From Mycobacterium attenuatum (GTDB lineage: Bacteria > Actinomycetota > Actinomycetes > Mycobacteriales > Mycobacteriaceae): a stretch of DNA of 64,000 bases. A program made the position numbers and the translations under genes. Location of the stretch: positions 88,890-152,889 of the forward strand of contig NZ_UPHT01000032.1 in NCBI RefSeq assembly GCF_900566085.1. Direction: 5' to 3'. Below the pieces are notes generated by a model that saw nothing but the letters and a program-made list of their open reading frames with translations, did not search any database and was not told the origin of the DNA. Positions 10,148 through 19,933 of the stretch are shown here, in pieces (the first letter of the stretch is position 1; each line of letters begins with the position of its first letter).

Positions 10148-10223
10148 CCGTCGACGTTAGCGGTGACGCCAAGGATGGGTCCAGTGGTCCACCGGGGTAG
10201 CAGCGTCATCGTGGGCGGCGCCG

Positions 10224-10376
10224 GCACTACCTCGGTCTGCTTAGTGCAGGCGCCCTGGGGCGGCGCCTGCACTACCCTGGTCTGCTTCGTGCAGGCGCCC
10301 TGGGGCGGCGCCTGCACTACCTCGGTCTGCTTCGTGCAGGCGCCCTGGGGCGGCGCCTGCACTACCCTGGTCTGCT
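10224..10376 (+). repeat. Three 45-bp tandem repeats with hairpins, ending at the glmS start
   Basis: Units begin at 10224, 10269 and 10314, with a partial fourth at 10359 that runs into the glmS ATG at 10377. Each full unit contains an 11-bp inverted repeat (GTGCAGGCGCC and GGCGCCTGCAC) around a 7-nt loop, giving three stable hairpins in series. Units differ at only a few positions. No obvious ribosome binding site precedes the ATG. This is not the glmS ribozyme, which is far longer and confined to Gram-positive low-GC bacteria. Confidence 0.92.
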
Positions 10377-12245
10377 ATGTGCGGAATTGTCGGCTACGTG
10401 GGGCAGCGTCCTGCCTGCGAGGTCGTCCTGGACGCGCTGCGTCGGATGGAGTACCGCGGCTACGACTCGTCGGGCATGGCCGTGGTCGACGGTGAGGGCA
10501 AGCTCACAGTGCGCCGCCGTGCCGGCCGGCTGGCCAATCTGGAGGCGGCCGTGGCCGACATGGCGCCATCCGAGTTGACCGGCACCACCGGCTTGGGTCA
10601 CACCCGCTGGGCCACCCACGGTCGTCCCACTGACCGCAACGCGCACCCCCACCGCGACGCCGCCGGCAAGATCGCCGTCGTCCACAACGGCATCATCGAG
10701 AACTTCGCCATGCTGCGCCAGGAGCTGGAGACTGCCGGCGTGGAGTTTGCCAGCGACACCGACACCGAAGTCGCGGTGCACCTGGTGTCCCAGGCGTATC
10801 ACCAGGGCGCCACGGCCGGCGATTTCGTTGCCTGCGTGCTGTCGGTGCTGCGTCGGCTCGAGGGCCACTTCACCCTGGTGTTCGCCAACGCCGACGATCC
10901 CGGCACCATCGTCGCGGCCCGCCGCTCGACTCCGCTGGTCCTCGGTATCGGCGACGGCGAAATGTTCGTCGGCTCCGACGTGGCCGCGTTCATCGAACAC
11001 ACCCGCCACGCGGTCGAACTCGGCCAGGACCAGGCCGTAGTGATCACCGCAGACGGCTACCGGATTATCGACTTCGACGGCAACCCCGACGACGCGAGCG
11101 CGCGAGAATTCCATATCGACTGGGACCTGGCGGCTGCTGAAAAGGGCGGCTACGAGTACTTCATGCTCAAAGAGATCGCCGAACAGCCCACCGCGGTGGC
11201 CGACACATTGCTGGGTCATTTCGTGGGCAACCGCATCGTGCTCGACGAACAACGCCTGAGCGATCAGGAACTGCGCGACATCGACAAGGTGTTCGTGGTG
11301 GCCTGCGGCACCGCCTACCACTCCGGGCTACTCGCCAAATACGCCATCGAGCACTGGACGCGACTGCCGGTGGAAGTGGAGTTGGCCAGCGAATTCCGCT
11401 ACCGGGACCCAGTTTTGGACCGCAGCACCTTGGTCGTGGCCGTCTCACAGTCCGGGGAAACCGCCGACACGCTGGAGGCGGTGCGCCACGCCAAGGAGCA
11501 GAAGGCCAAGGTGCTGGCGATCTGCAACACCAACGGCTCCCAGATCCCTCGGGAGTGCGACGCGGTGTTGTACACGCGCGCGGGCCCCGAGATCGGCGTT
11601 GCCTCCACCAAGACGTTCCTGGCCCAGGTGACCGCCAACTACCTGCTCGGTCTGGCCTTGGCACAAGCCCGTGGCACTAAATACCCCGACGAGGTGGAAC
11701 GCGAGTACCGCGAGCTGGAAGCGATGCCCGATCTAGTGGCCCGGGTCATCTCCGGCGTCAAGCCGGTGGCCGACCTGGCCTACCGGTTCGCGCAGTCGTC
11801 GACGGTGCTGTTCCTGGGGCGCCATGTCGGCTACCCGGTGGCGCTGGAAGGTGCGCTCAAACTCAAGGAACTGGCCTACATGCACGCCGAGGGTTTCGCG
11901 GCCGGTGAGCTCAAGCACGGCCCGATCGCCCTCATCGAAGACGACCTTCCGGTCATTGTCATCATGCCCTCGCCCAAGGGCTCGGCCACACTGCACGCAA
12001 AGTTGCTGTCCAATATCCGCGAGATTCAGACCCGCGGCGCGGTGACCATCGTGATCGCCGAGGAAGGCGACGAAACGGTACGTCCCTACGCCGATCATCT
12101 GATCGAAATCCCTGCTGTGTCAACGCTTTTGCAGCCGCTGCTGTCGACGATCCCGCTGCAGGTGTTCGCCGCCGCGGTCGCCCAGGCCCGCGGTTACGAC
12201 GTCGACAAGCCGCGCAACCTGGCCAAATCCGTCACGGTGGAATAG
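10377..12245 (+). CDS. glmS: Glutamine--fructose-6-phosphate aminotransferase (isomerizing)
   Basis: A 622-residue enzyme making glucosamine-6-phosphate from fructose-6-phosphate and glutamine, the first committed step to UDP-GlcNAc. The N-terminal glutaminase domain starts MCGIVGYVG with the catalytic Cys exposed after Met removal, and contains the GHTRWATHG loop. Two SIS sugar-isomerase domains follow (VACGTAYHSGL and SQSGETADTLEAV near residues 305-365; LGRHVGYPVALEGALKLKE near 480), and the C-terminus ends DKPRNLAKSVTVE. Length is normal. The start codon lies inside the last 45-bp repeat. Confidence 0.98.
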   Translation: MCGIVGYVGQRPACEVVLDALRRMEYRGYDSSGMAVVDGEGKLTVRRRAGRLANLEAAVADMAPSELTGTTGLGHTRWATHGRPTDRNAHPHRDAAGKIAVVHNGIIENFAMLRQELETAGVEFASDTDTEVAVHLVSQAYHQGATAGDFVACVLSVLRRLEGHFTLVFANADDPGTIVAARRSTPLVLGIGDGEMFVGSDVAAFIEHTRHAVELGQDQAVVITADGYRIIDFDGNPDDASAREFHIDWDLAAAEKGGYEYFMLKEIAEQPTAVADTLLGHFVGNRIVLDEQRLSDQELRDIDKVFVVACGTAYHSGLLAKYAIEHWTRLPVEVELASEFRYRDPVLDRSTLVVAVSQSGETADTLEAVRHAKEQKAKVLAICNTNGSQIPRECDAVLYTRAGPEIGVASTKTFLAQVTANYLLGLALAQARGTKYPDEVEREYRELEAMPDLVARVISGVKPVADLAYRFAQSSTVLFLGRHVGYPVALEGALKLKELAYMHAEGFAAGELKHGPIALIEDDLPVIVIMPSPKGSATLHAKLLSNIREIQTRGAVTIVIAEEGDETVRPYADHLIEIPAVSTLLQPLLSTIPLQVFAAAVAQARGYDVDKPRNLAKSVTVE

Positions 12246-12301
12246 CAGACGCACGGCCCGACCCTTCACGCGGCAACGCCGGGCATGCAAAAGTTGACTG
12301 C

Positions 12302-13015
12302 GTGGCGAACGTATCGGAGCCGGCCCGGGCGCGACGGTGGGCGCTTGCCGCGTGGCATTTCGTGAGCAACGCGCCGTTGACCTACACCTGGCTGCTCGTG
12401 CTGGCGATCACCACGATCATCCAGAACCAGCTCACCGGGCGGCAATTGCACAGCGTCCTGCTGCACCGGTCCACCAATATCAGCCATCTGGGTAGGGATC
12501 CGCTGGAGGTGCTGTTCTCCAGCCTGTTGTGGATCGACGGCCGAAACCTGGAACCCTACCTTTTGCTGTTCACCCTGTTTCTGGCGCCCGCCGAGCATTG
12601 GCTTGGCCAACTACGTTGGCTCACAGTGGGTTTGACCGCACACATCGGCGCCACGTACTTCAGCGAAGGCCTGCTGTATTTCGCCATCCAAATGCGTGAC
12701 GCGTCGGAACGGCTAGTGCATTCCCGCGACATCGGGGTCAGCTACTTCCTGGTCGGAGTCATGGCTGTGCTGGCCTACCACATCGCCAAGCCGTGGCGGT
12801 GGGGATACCTGGGTGTGCTGCTGGTCATCTATGGCTTCCCGCTGATCACGATGGACAAATCCGAGCTCAACTTCACCGCTATCGGCCACTTCACGGCGAT
12901 CCTTATCGGGCTTGCGTTCTATCCGATGGCCCGAGAACGCAAGAGCCCGGTGTGGAATCCGGCAAGGCTCAAGGAGATTTTCCGGCGGCGCCGCTCGCGC
13001 GAGGCGCCGGTCTAG
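12302..13015 (+). CDS. Rhomboid-like membrane protein (Rv3434c-like)
   Basis: A 237-residue integral membrane protein with about six hydrophobic segments: near residues 20-38, 80-95, 100-118, 140-158, 165-180 and 190-206. The motifs GVSYFLVGVMAV and AIGHFTAILIG resemble the rhomboid catalytic Ser (G-x-S) and His on neighbouring helices. It may be an intramembrane protease or an inactive relative. The GTG start lies 56 bp after glmS, and the nnr gene follows within 30 bp, so the three may be co-transcribed. The substrate is unknown. Confidence 0.8.
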   Translation: MANVSEPARARRWALAAWHFVSNAPLTYTWLLVLAITTIIQNQLTGRQLHSVLLHRSTNISHLGRDPLEVLFSSLLWIDGRNLEPYLLLFTLFLAPAEHWLGQLRWLTVGLTAHIGATYFSEGLLYFAIQMRDASERLVHSRDIGVSYFLVGVMAVLAYHIAKPWRWGYLGVLLVIYGFPLITMDKSELNFTAIGHFTAILIGLAFYPMARERKSPVWNPARLKEIFRRRRSREAPV

Positions 13016-13045
13016 GCTACGTGCCCGCATGCGATGCTGACACCG

Positions 13046-14470
13046 ATGCGGCATTACTACTCTGCAGACCAGATCCGCAACGCCGAAGCACCGCTGCTGG
13101 CCAGCCTGCCTGACGGCGCCCTGATGCGGCGGGCGGCCTACGGATTGGCCACCGGGATCATCCGGGAATTGACCGGCCGCACCGGCGGCGTCGCCGGCCG
13201 GCGTGTGTGCGCCGTCGTCGGATCCGGCGACAACGGTGGTGACGCGCTGTGGGCGGCCACCTTCCTGCGCCGCCGCGGCGCGGCCGCCCATGCCGTGTTG
13301 CTCAACCCCGAGCGCACGCACCGCAAGGCGCTGGCGGCGTTCACCAAAGCCGGCGGTCGTGTCGTCGAAAGTATCTCAACTGCAACCGATCTCGTGATCG
13401 ACGGCGTAGTTGGCATCTCCGGTTCGGGGCCGTTGCGGCCCGCGGCGGCTGAGGTGTTCGCCGCGGTACACGACGCCGGGATCCCGGTGGTCGCCGTCGA
13501 CATCCCCAGCGGCATCGACGTGGCGACCGGGGCGATCGCCGGCCCCGCGGTGCACGCCGCGCTGACCGTCACCTTCGGCGGGCTCAAACCTGTACATGCG
13601 CTGGCCGACTGCGGCCGCGTCGTCCTCGTCGATATCGGGCTCGACCCACCCGACACCGACCTGCTAGGCATGCAGGCCGCCGACGTACTCGCGCGCTGGC
13701 CAGCACCGGGCCCCGGCGACGACAAATACACCCAGGGAGTCACCGGTGTCCTGGCCGGCTCGTCGACATATCCGGGTGCGGCGGTGCTGTGCACGGGCGC
13801 GGCGGTCGCGGCCACCTCGGGCATGGTCCGCTACGCCGGTAGTGCCCATGCCGAGGTGCTCGCGCACTGGCCGGAGGTGATCGCGTCACCCAGCGCGGCG
13901 GCGGCCGGACGGGTCCAGGCCTGGGTCGTCGGGCCGGGACTGGGTACCTCAGGCCAGGAGGCGGCCGCGGCGTTGTGGTTCGCCCTGGAAACCGATCTGC
14001 CGGTCCTGGTCGACGCCGACGGCCTGACCATGCTGGCGGCTCACCCGGAGTTGGTGCTCAATCGCCGGGCGCCGACGGTGCTGACGCCGCATGCCGGTGA
14101 ATTCGCCAGGCTGGCCGGCGCACCTCCCGGCCCCGATCGGGTCAGCGCGTGTCGCAAGCTCGCCGACACCTTCGGCGCCACCGTGCTGCTCAAGGGGTAC
14201 GTCACCGTCATCGCCGACCCCGGCGGCCCGGTGTACCTGAGTCCGGCGGGCCAATCCTGGGCCGCCACGGCCGGTTCCGGAGACGTGCTGTCCGGGATGA
14301 TCGGCGCGCTGCTGGCATCGGGGCTGGCGCCGGCCGAGGCGGCCGCGGCAGCGGCCTTCGTGCATGCTCGCGCGGCCGGGATTTCGGCCGTCGATCCCGG
14401 GCCCGGCGGTGCGCCGACGTCCGCATCACGAATCCTGCACCACATCAGGGCCGCCCTGGCTGCTCTGTAG
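13046..14470 (+). CDS. nnr: Bifunctional NAD(P)H-hydrate epimerase / ADP-dependent dehydratase
   Basis: A 474-residue metabolite-repair enzyme restoring damaged NAD(P)HX to NAD(P)H. The N-terminal epimerase domain (YjeF_N, ~1-205) contains VGSGDNGGDALWAA and VDIPSGIDVATG. The C-terminal ribokinase-like dehydratase contains KYTQGVTGVLAGSSTYPGA, VVGPGLG and the ATP/ADP-site motif AGSGDVLSGMIGALLASG. The start at MRHYYSADQIR matches the family; an ATG 12 nt upstream is less likely. It is followed by gadB after 24 bp. Confidence 0.95.
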   Translation: MRHYYSADQIRNAEAPLLASLPDGALMRRAAYGLATGIIRELTGRTGGVAGRRVCAVVGSGDNGGDALWAATFLRRRGAAAHAVLLNPERTHRKALAAFTKAGGRVVESISTATDLVIDGVVGISGSGPLRPAAAEVFAAVHDAGIPVVAVDIPSGIDVATGAIAGPAVHAALTVTFGGLKPVHALADCGRVVLVDIGLDPPDTDLLGMQAADVLARWPAPGPGDDKYTQGVTGVLAGSSTYPGAAVLCTGAAVAATSGMVRYAGSAHAEVLAHWPEVIASPSAAAAGRVQAWVVGPGLGTSGQEAAAALWFALETDLPVLVDADGLTMLAAHPELVLNRRAPTVLTPHAGEFARLAGAPPGPDRVSACRKLADTFGATVLLKGYVTVIADPGGPVYLSPAGQSWAATAGSGDVLSGMIGALLASGLAPAEAAAAAAFVHARAAGISAVDPGPGGAPTSASRILHHIRAALAAL

Positions 14471-14494
14471 ACATCCACAACGAAAGGATCTGCC

Positions 14495-15880
14495 GTGTCC
14501 CGCAGCCACCCGTCCGTGCCCGCGCACTCGATTGCTCCGGCCTACACCGGGCGGATGTTCACCGCTCCGGTGCCGGCGCTACGGCTGCCCGACGAGTCGA
14601 TGGATCCCGAGACCGCCTACCGCTTCATCCACGACGAACTCATGCTCGACGGCAGTTCGCGGCTGAACCTGGCCACTTTCGTGACCACCTGGATGGACCC
14701 CGAGGCCGGCAAGCTGATGGCCGAGACGTTCGACAAGAACATGATCGACAAGGACGAATACCCGGCGACGGCGGCCATCGAGTCCCGCTGTGTATCCATG
14801 GTGGCCGACCTCTTCCACGCCGAGGGATTGCGTGACGACGACCCGGGCAGTGCCACCGGGGTTTCGACCATCGGCTCCAGCGAGGCGGTGATGCTGGGCG
14901 GGCTGGCCATGAAATGGCGCTGGCGGCAGAAGGTGGGCGCCGGCTGGGCCAAACGGACCCCGAATCTGGTGATGGGTTCCAACGTGCAGGTGGTATGGGA
15001 GAAGTTTTGCCGGTACTTCGACGTCGAGCCCCGCTACCTGCCGATGGAGAAGGGGCGCTACGTCATTACTCCCGAGCAGGTGGTCGATGCCGTCGACGAG
15101 GACACCATCGGTGTGGTGGCGATTCTGGGCACCACCTACACCGGTGAGCTGGAACCGGTCGCGGAGATCTGCGCCGCGCTCGACAAATTGGCGGCGAGCG
15201 GTGGGGTGGACGTCCCGGTGCACGTCGACGCCGCCAGCGGCGGGTTCGTGGTGCCGTTCTTGCATCCCGACCTGCAGTGGGACTTCCGGTTGCCCCGAGT
15301 GGTGTCCATCAACGTCAGCGGCCACAAGTACGGGCTGACCTATCCCGGCGTCGGGTTCGTGGTGTGGCGCGGCCCCGAGTATCTGCCCGAGGAACTGGTA
15401 TTCCGGGTCAATTACCTGGGCGGGGACATGCCGACGTTCACGCTGAACTTCTCCCGGCCGGGCAACCAGGTCGTCGGCCAGTACTACAACTTCCTGCGGC
15501 TGGGCCGTGAGGGCTACACCAAGGTCATGCAGGCACTGTCGCTGACTGCGCGGTGGATCGGCGAGCAGCTGCGTACGGTGGAACACTGCGAGCTGATCTC
15601 GGACGGCTCGGCGATCCCGGTGGTCGCTTTCCGGCTCGCCGGGGACCACGGCTACACCGAGTTCGACGTCTCACACGAATTGCGTACCTTCGGCTGGCAG
15701 GTCCCGGCCTACACCATGCCGGACAACGCCACCGACATCGCCGTGCTGCGCATCGTGGTGCGGGAAGGGCTGTCTGCCGACCTGGCTCGGGCATTGCACG
15801 ACGACATCTCCAGCGCGGTGCGCACGCTGAACAAGCTCAAGCCCGGCGGGCACTACGACGCCCAGCATTTCGCGCATTAG
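14495..15880 (+). CDS. gadB: Glutamate decarboxylase
   Basis: A 461-residue PLP-dependent enzyme converting glutamate to GABA and CO2, consuming a proton and so aiding acid resistance. The Schiff-base lysine is visible in NVSGHKYGLTYPGVG, with VDAASGG upstream supplying the Asp that pairs with PLP. STIGSSEAVMLGGLAMKWRWR is typical of Gad enzymes. The GTG at 14495 is preceded by GAAAGGA. No glutamate/GABA antiporter gene is nearby. Confidence 0.96.
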   Translation: MSRSHPSVPAHSIAPAYTGRMFTAPVPALRLPDESMDPETAYRFIHDELMLDGSSRLNLATFVTTWMDPEAGKLMAETFDKNMIDKDEYPATAAIESRCVSMVADLFHAEGLRDDDPGSATGVSTIGSSEAVMLGGLAMKWRWRQKVGAGWAKRTPNLVMGSNVQVVWEKFCRYFDVEPRYLPMEKGRYVITPEQVVDAVDEDTIGVVAILGTTYTGELEPVAEICAALDKLAASGGVDVPVHVDAASGGFVVPFLHPDLQWDFRLPRVVSINVSGHKYGLTYPGVGFVVWRGPEYLPEELVFRVNYLGGDMPTFTLNFSRPGNQVVGQYYNFLRLGREGYTKVMQALSLTARWIGEQLRTVEHCELISDGSAIPVVAFRLAGDHGYTEFDVSHELRTFGWQVPAYTMPDNATDIAVLRIVVREGLSADLARALHDDISSAVRTLNKLKPGGHYDAQHFAH

Positions 15881-16003
15881 TTTCGCTAGCTGTATAAAAG
15901 TCGGGTACTGAGGTGTGAACACCAACCCCGGCGTCCGGCCAAAGCTCAGAAACAATGTGGCCGTCCGCGGCGGGGGTATTCCTTCAGCGGAAAGGCCGAT
16001 TTC

Positions 16004-16972
16004 TTGTCTCTGTCTCGATTGCCGTCTCGATTGCCGGGTGGTTCCAAAACCGTCGGCGACGTCAGTGCTAGCGAACCCGACCTTGTCTACCGCCAAGACG
16101 GGACCGCGAAGGCGCAGCGCGGCAAACATGGCGCTGCGGTTGTGCTGGGGGCTCTGGCACTGACCAGCGGCATCGTCGCCGTCACCGATGCCGCCACCAC
16201 CAGGGAGCCGCATATCGGCGTGGGCAGACTCGCGATCATCTTGACTCATGGTGGATTCAAACTCGACACCTGCTCGAATGGCGAGTACAACAGCAATTCA
16301 GCTACCTCTGACAATACTCAAGATAACATTAGCAATTCAACTACCCCTAGCATCGATCAGGGGAACGCGCAGGTAGACTACGTTTCTCTCGATGAGACCC
16401 CGCTTTCGGATTCCAGCGACTACTACGCGAATAGTATTATCATCGAACAAAATAATAACCGTCAGTATGGCGAATTCGAACGCTTCAATGATGATTGGCT
16501 AAACCGCAATATCGAAAATAGAATTACCAATGTCGATGTCAATCCAAACAATTCTAACGATATGTACATCATCGCGAACGCAAATCTTGGCGACGTTGAT
16601 GAAGATATAACTGAACTCTCCAACCCATTTCCTCAGGCGACGTTTGATGTCAACTACACCACGCGACCGCAGAGACTTGACACCTGGCTTATTTATGACG
16701 AGAATGGCGATGCTCGGACTCGTAACATGCATACTTTGTCGCGAGGTGGTCAGCTAAATTTCGAGGCCATTTCTCCAGGCCTCTACCAGCAGGGCCGAGA
16801 CATTGAAATGATATTCAGAGACTGGTACAACCGAGGCATTGGAGGAAATCTAAATTTCGATCCGAACTATGGTCAGGAAGATCCCTTTAATCACGATTAC
16901 GATGCACCCTATAGCGTGCCTGACCCTTATGAACGGCCGGATTGGTCCGATCTTTCCGATGACGACGATTAG
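16004..16972 (+). CDS. AT-rich orphan gene for an Asn/Asp-rich anchored or exported protein
   Basis: I do not recognise this 322-residue protein. Residues ~1-80 have normal mycobacterial composition: a basic start, then one hydrophobic segment (AAVVLGALALTSGIVAV, ~44-60) that could be a signal anchor. From about residue 85 (nt ~16255) the DNA becomes visibly AT-rich and the protein is full of Asn, Asp, Tyr and Ser, ending in an acidic tail (SDLSDDDD). The TTG at 16004 has GGAAAGG eight bases upstream. The C-terminal part looks acquired from a lower-GC source and joined to a native N-terminus. There is no cysteine-rich or catalytic motif. It stands alone between gadB and alr. Confidence 0.65.
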   Translation: MSLSRLPSRLPGGSKTVGDVSASEPDLVYRQDGTAKAQRGKHGAAVVLGALALTSGIVAVTDAATTREPHIGVGRLAIILTHGGFKLDTCSNGEYNSNSATSDNTQDNISNSTTPSIDQGNAQVDYVSLDETPLSDSSDYYANSIIIEQNNNRQYGEFERFNDDWLNRNIENRITNVDVNPNNSNDMYIIANANLGDVDEDITELSNPFPQATFDVNYTTRPQRLDTWLIYDENGDARTRNMHTLSRGGQLNFEAISPGLYQQGRDIEMIFRDWYNRGIGGNLNFDPNYGQEDPFNHDYDAPYSVPDPYERPDWSDLSDDDD

Positions 16973-17160
16973 GAACTCTACCGAGTGAGCCTCGACTCTC
17001 CGCGGACCCGACGTGCTGTCTTGATCGGTCCCGCCGGTAGCCGGGTCGAGCACCGCGGGGCGAATTGCACCGTGAACCCCCCGCCGCATGGCTCTCACCA
17101 GCTAGTTGATGTAGTTCTGGGAGGATGGCGGGTGCTTACACAGTAAGGAGCACGACTTCG

Positions 17161-18321
17161 TTGGCCGTTACGCCGATATCCCGAACGCCGGGCGTCCTGG
17201 CCGAGGCCGTGGTCGACCTGGGTGCCGTCGAACACAACGTGCGGGTGCTGCGCGAGCACGCCGGAAGCGCCCAGGTTATGGCCGTCGTCAAGGCGGACGG
17301 TTACGGACATGGCGCGACCAGGGTCGCCCGCGCCGCGTTGGCTGCGGGTGCAGCCGAACTCGGCGTCGCCACCGTCGACGAGGCGCTGGCATTGCGCGCC
17401 GACGGGATCACCGCGCCGGTGTTGGCCTGGCTCCATCCGCCCGGCATCGATTTCGGTCCGGCGCTGGTTGCCGATGTCGAAATCGCGGTCTCGTCGGCGC
17501 GTCAACTCGACGAGCTGCTGGATGCGGTGGCCCGTACCGGCCGGACGGCAACGGTGACTGTCAAGGTCGACACCGGACTCAACCGCAACGGCGTGCCGCC
17601 GGCGCTGTACCCCGAGATGCTGGCTAGGTTGCGTGAGGCCGCTGCCGAGCATGCGATCCGGCTGCGGGGACTGATGTCGCACCTGGTGTACGCGGACGCG
17701 CCGCGACAGCCCATCAATGACGTTCAGGCCCAACGGTTCCAGGACATGCTGTCGTACGCCCGTGAACAGGGCGTCCGGTTCGAGGTAGCGCACCTGTCCA
17801 ATTCGTCGGCGACCATGGCCCGTCCGGATCTGACCCTCGATCTGGTGCGTCCGGGCATCGCGGTGTACGGGTTGAGCCCGGTACCGGAGCGGGGAGAGAT
17901 GGGCTTGGTGCCGGCCATGACCGTGAAATGTGCTGTGGCGCTGGTCAAATCGGTTCCGGCGGGAGAGGGCGTGTCGTACGGGCATACCTGGATCGCGCCG
18001 CACGACACCACGGTGGCGCTGCTGCCGATCGGCTACGCCGACGGCGTGTTCCGGTCGCTGGGCGGGCGTCTCGAGGTGCTGATCAATGGCCGGCGACGAC
18101 CGGGCGTCGGCCGGATCTGCATGGACCAGTTCGTCGTCGATCTCGGCCCCGGTCACGTCGACGTGACCGAAGGCGATGAGGCCATTCTGTTCGGGCCCGG
18201 CAACCGCGGCGAGCCCACTGCACAGGACTGGGCCGATCTGGTCGGCACCATCCATTACGAAGTGATCACCAGCCCGCGCGGGCGGATCACCAGAACCTAT
18301 CGCGAGGTCGAAAACCGTTGA
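17161..18321 (+). CDS. alr: Alanine racemase
   Basis: A 386-residue PLP enzyme interconverting L- and D-alanine for peptidoglycan. The PLP lysine is in [11 protein letters not shown]; the second catalytic base Tyr lies in SYGHTWIAP; the [11 protein letters not shown] motif is typical. The TTG at 17161 has AAGGAG ten bases upstream. An in-frame ATG at 17125 would add 12 residues, but its GGGAGG abuts the codon. The stop overlaps the TTG of the following hydrolase gene, so alr leads the operon running to tsaD. Confidence 0.96.
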   Translation: MAVTPISRTPGVLAEAVVDLGAVEHNVRVLREHAGSAQVMAVVKADGYGHGATRVARAALAAGAAELGVATVDEALALRADGITAPVLAWLHPPGIDFGPALVADVEIAVSSARQLDELLDAVARTGRTATVTVKVDTGLNRNGVPPALYPEMLARLREAAAEHAIRLRGLMSHLVYADAPRQPINDVQAQRFQDMLSYAREQGVRFEVAHLSNSSATMARPDLTLDLVRPGIAVYGLSPVPERGEMGLVPAMTVKCAVALVKSVPAGEGVSYGHTWIAPHDTTVALLPIGYADGVFRSLGGRLEVLINGRRRPGVGRICMDQFVVDLGPGHVDVTEGDEAILFGPGNRGEPTAQDWADLVGTIHYEVITSPRGRITRTYREVENR

Positions 18322-19433
18322 CCTTCAACGAATCCCATAGGGACAATAAGGGTAGGGCCTGGCTGGCGGGAGGTGCCGGGCTGACCGCGGTAGCCACGAT
18401 TGTCGGAGCCTCTGCCCGCCGGTCGTTGGCCGAACGCAGCGGTGTGGTCGAAGACCCCTTCGCCGACGAGGATTTCGAGCGGCTGGACAGCGACCGCGGC
18501 CACGTGGTGACCACCCCCGACGGGGTACCGCTGGCGGTGCGCGAGGCTGGGCCGGTCGATGCGCCGGTGACCCTGGTCTTCGCCCACGGGTTTTGTCTTC
18601 GCATGGGCGCCTTCCACTTTCAGCGGATCCGGCTTGGCAAACACTGGGGCTCGAAGGTGCGAATGGTCTTCTACGACCAGCGTGGGCATGGCCAGTCCGG
18701 TGAAGCCGCGCCGCAGACCTACACGCTGACCCAGCTCGGCCAGGACCTGGAAACGGTCCTGCGGGCGACCGCGCCGCGCGGACCGATTGTGCTGGTGGGA
18801 CATTCGATGGGCGGAATGACGGTGCTGTCGCATGCCCGCCAGTTCCCTGAGCACTACGGCCAGCGGATCGTGGGGGCCGCGATCATCTCCTCGGCCGCCG
18901 AAGGGGTGACGCGCTCACCGCTGGGCGAATTCCTCAAGAATCCGGCGTTGGAAGCGGTGCGGTTCACGGCCCGCTCCGCGCCGAAGCTGGTGCACCGCGG
19001 CCGTACCGTGTCACGTTCGCTGATCGCCCCGATCCTGCGCGCGGCATCCTTCAGTGACCTGCAGATCAGCCGGAGCCTGGATGCGTTCTCGCAGCGGATG
19101 ATGAACGACACCCCGATCGCCACTCTGGTGGAGTTCCTGCAGGCGCTGGAAGTCCACGACGAAACCGCGGGACTGTGGACGTTGCTGAAGGTCCCGACGC
19201 TGATCGCCTGCGGCGACCACGACCTGCTCACCCCGGACGAATATTCGAGGAAGATGGCGGCTTCGCTGCCGCAGTCGGAACTGGTCGTCGTCACCGGGGC
19301 CAGTCATCTGGCGCTGCTGGAGAAGCCCGACGCCATCAACGAGGCACTGGTCCGGTTGGTCGACCGGGCCACTCCGGGCGCAATGACGTTGCGGTACCGG
19401 CGGTTGCGGGAACGGTGGCGCCGTCGTGGCTGA
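18318..19433 (+). CDS. Alpha/beta hydrolase between alr and tsaE
   Basis: A 371-residue protein with an N-terminal hydrophobic stretch ([20 protein letters not shown], ~15-34) that may anchor it in the membrane, then a complete alpha/beta-hydrolase domain. The triad is visible: nucleophile Ser in [10 protein letters not shown], Asp in [10 protein letters not shown] and His in [21 protein letters not shown] provides the oxyanion region. It starts at a TTG overlapping the alr stop and ends inside the start of tsaE, so it is tightly coupled. From memory, H37Rv lacks a gene here. The substrate is unknown. Confidence 0.88.
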   Translation: MTFNESHRDNKGRAWLAGGAGLTAVATIVGASARRSLAERSGVVEDPFADEDFERLDSDRGHVVTTPDGVPLAVREAGPVDAPVTLVFAHGFCLRMGAFHFQRIRLGKHWGSKVRMVFYDQRGHGQSGEAAPQTYTLTQLGQDLETVLRATAPRGPIVLVGHSMGGMTVLSHARQFPEHYGQRIVGAAIISSAAEGVTRSPLGEFLKNPALEAVRFTARSAPKLVHRGRTVSRSLIAPILRAASFSDLQISRSLDAFSQRMMNDTPIATLVEFLQALEVHDETAGLWTLLKVPTLIACGDHDLLTPDEYSRKMAASLPQSELVVVTGASHLALLEKPDAINEALVRLVDRATPGAMTLRYRRLRERWRRRG

Positions 19434-19890
19434 GCAACACAAACTCGAGCATGTCGAAGACACCGTCGCGCTGGGAGCCCGGTTGGGCAAGCAACTGCGC
19501 GCCGGCGACGTGGTGGTGCTATCCGGTCCGCTGGGCGCGGGAAAGACCGTGCTGGCCAAGGGGATTGCCGAGGCCATGGATGTCGACGGTCCGGTCCTCT
19601 CGCCGACCTACGTGCTGGCGCGGGTACACCCGGCGCGCCGTCCCGGCCGTCCGGCGATGATTCACGTCGACATGTATCGCCTGCTTGATCAGCCCAACCA
19701 TCTAAGCGCCGATCTGCTCGGCGAGCTCGACTCGTTGGACCTCGACACCGAGCTCGATGACGCGGTTGTGGTGGTCGAGTGGGGTGCGGGCCTGGCCGAA
19801 CGTCTGTCCCAGCGGCACCTCGACGTCCGGTTGGAGCGGCTCAGCCATTCCGACGTGCGGATCGCCACCTGGCAATGGGTGTGTTCATGA
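19426..19890 (+). CDS. tsaE: tRNA t6A biosynthesis ATPase TsaE
   Basis: A 154-residue P-loop ATPase that works with TsaB and TsaD in making N6-threonylcarbamoyladenosine at position 37 of ANN-decoding tRNAs. It shows the Walker A GPLGAGKTVLAKG, the switch region SPTYVLARVH, HVDMYRL and the VVEWGAGLAE motif. The GTG start overlaps the end of the hydrolase gene by 8 bp. It is followed by tsaB, rimI and tsaD. Confidence 0.96.
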   Translation: MAEQHKLEHVEDTVALGARLGKQLRAGDVVVLSGPLGAGKTVLAKGIAEAMDVDGPVLSPTYVLARVHPARRPGRPAMIHVDMYRLLDQPNHLSADLLGELDSLDLDTELDDAVVVVEWGAGLAERLSQRHLDVRLERLSHSDVRIATWQWVCS

Positions 19891-19933
19891 GCCGCACCGG
19901 CGACGACGCAAAGCGCAGCGATGAGGAGGAGCG

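Noticed and set aside
10224..10376. 45-bp repeats as a CRISPR array
   Set aside because: Units are contiguous with no unique spacers and no cas genes nearby; this is a tandem repeat.
10377..12245. Antisense frames in glmS and a glmS ribozyme upstream
   Set aside because: glmS is complete and conserved; the upstream repeats are too short and unlike the ribozyme core.
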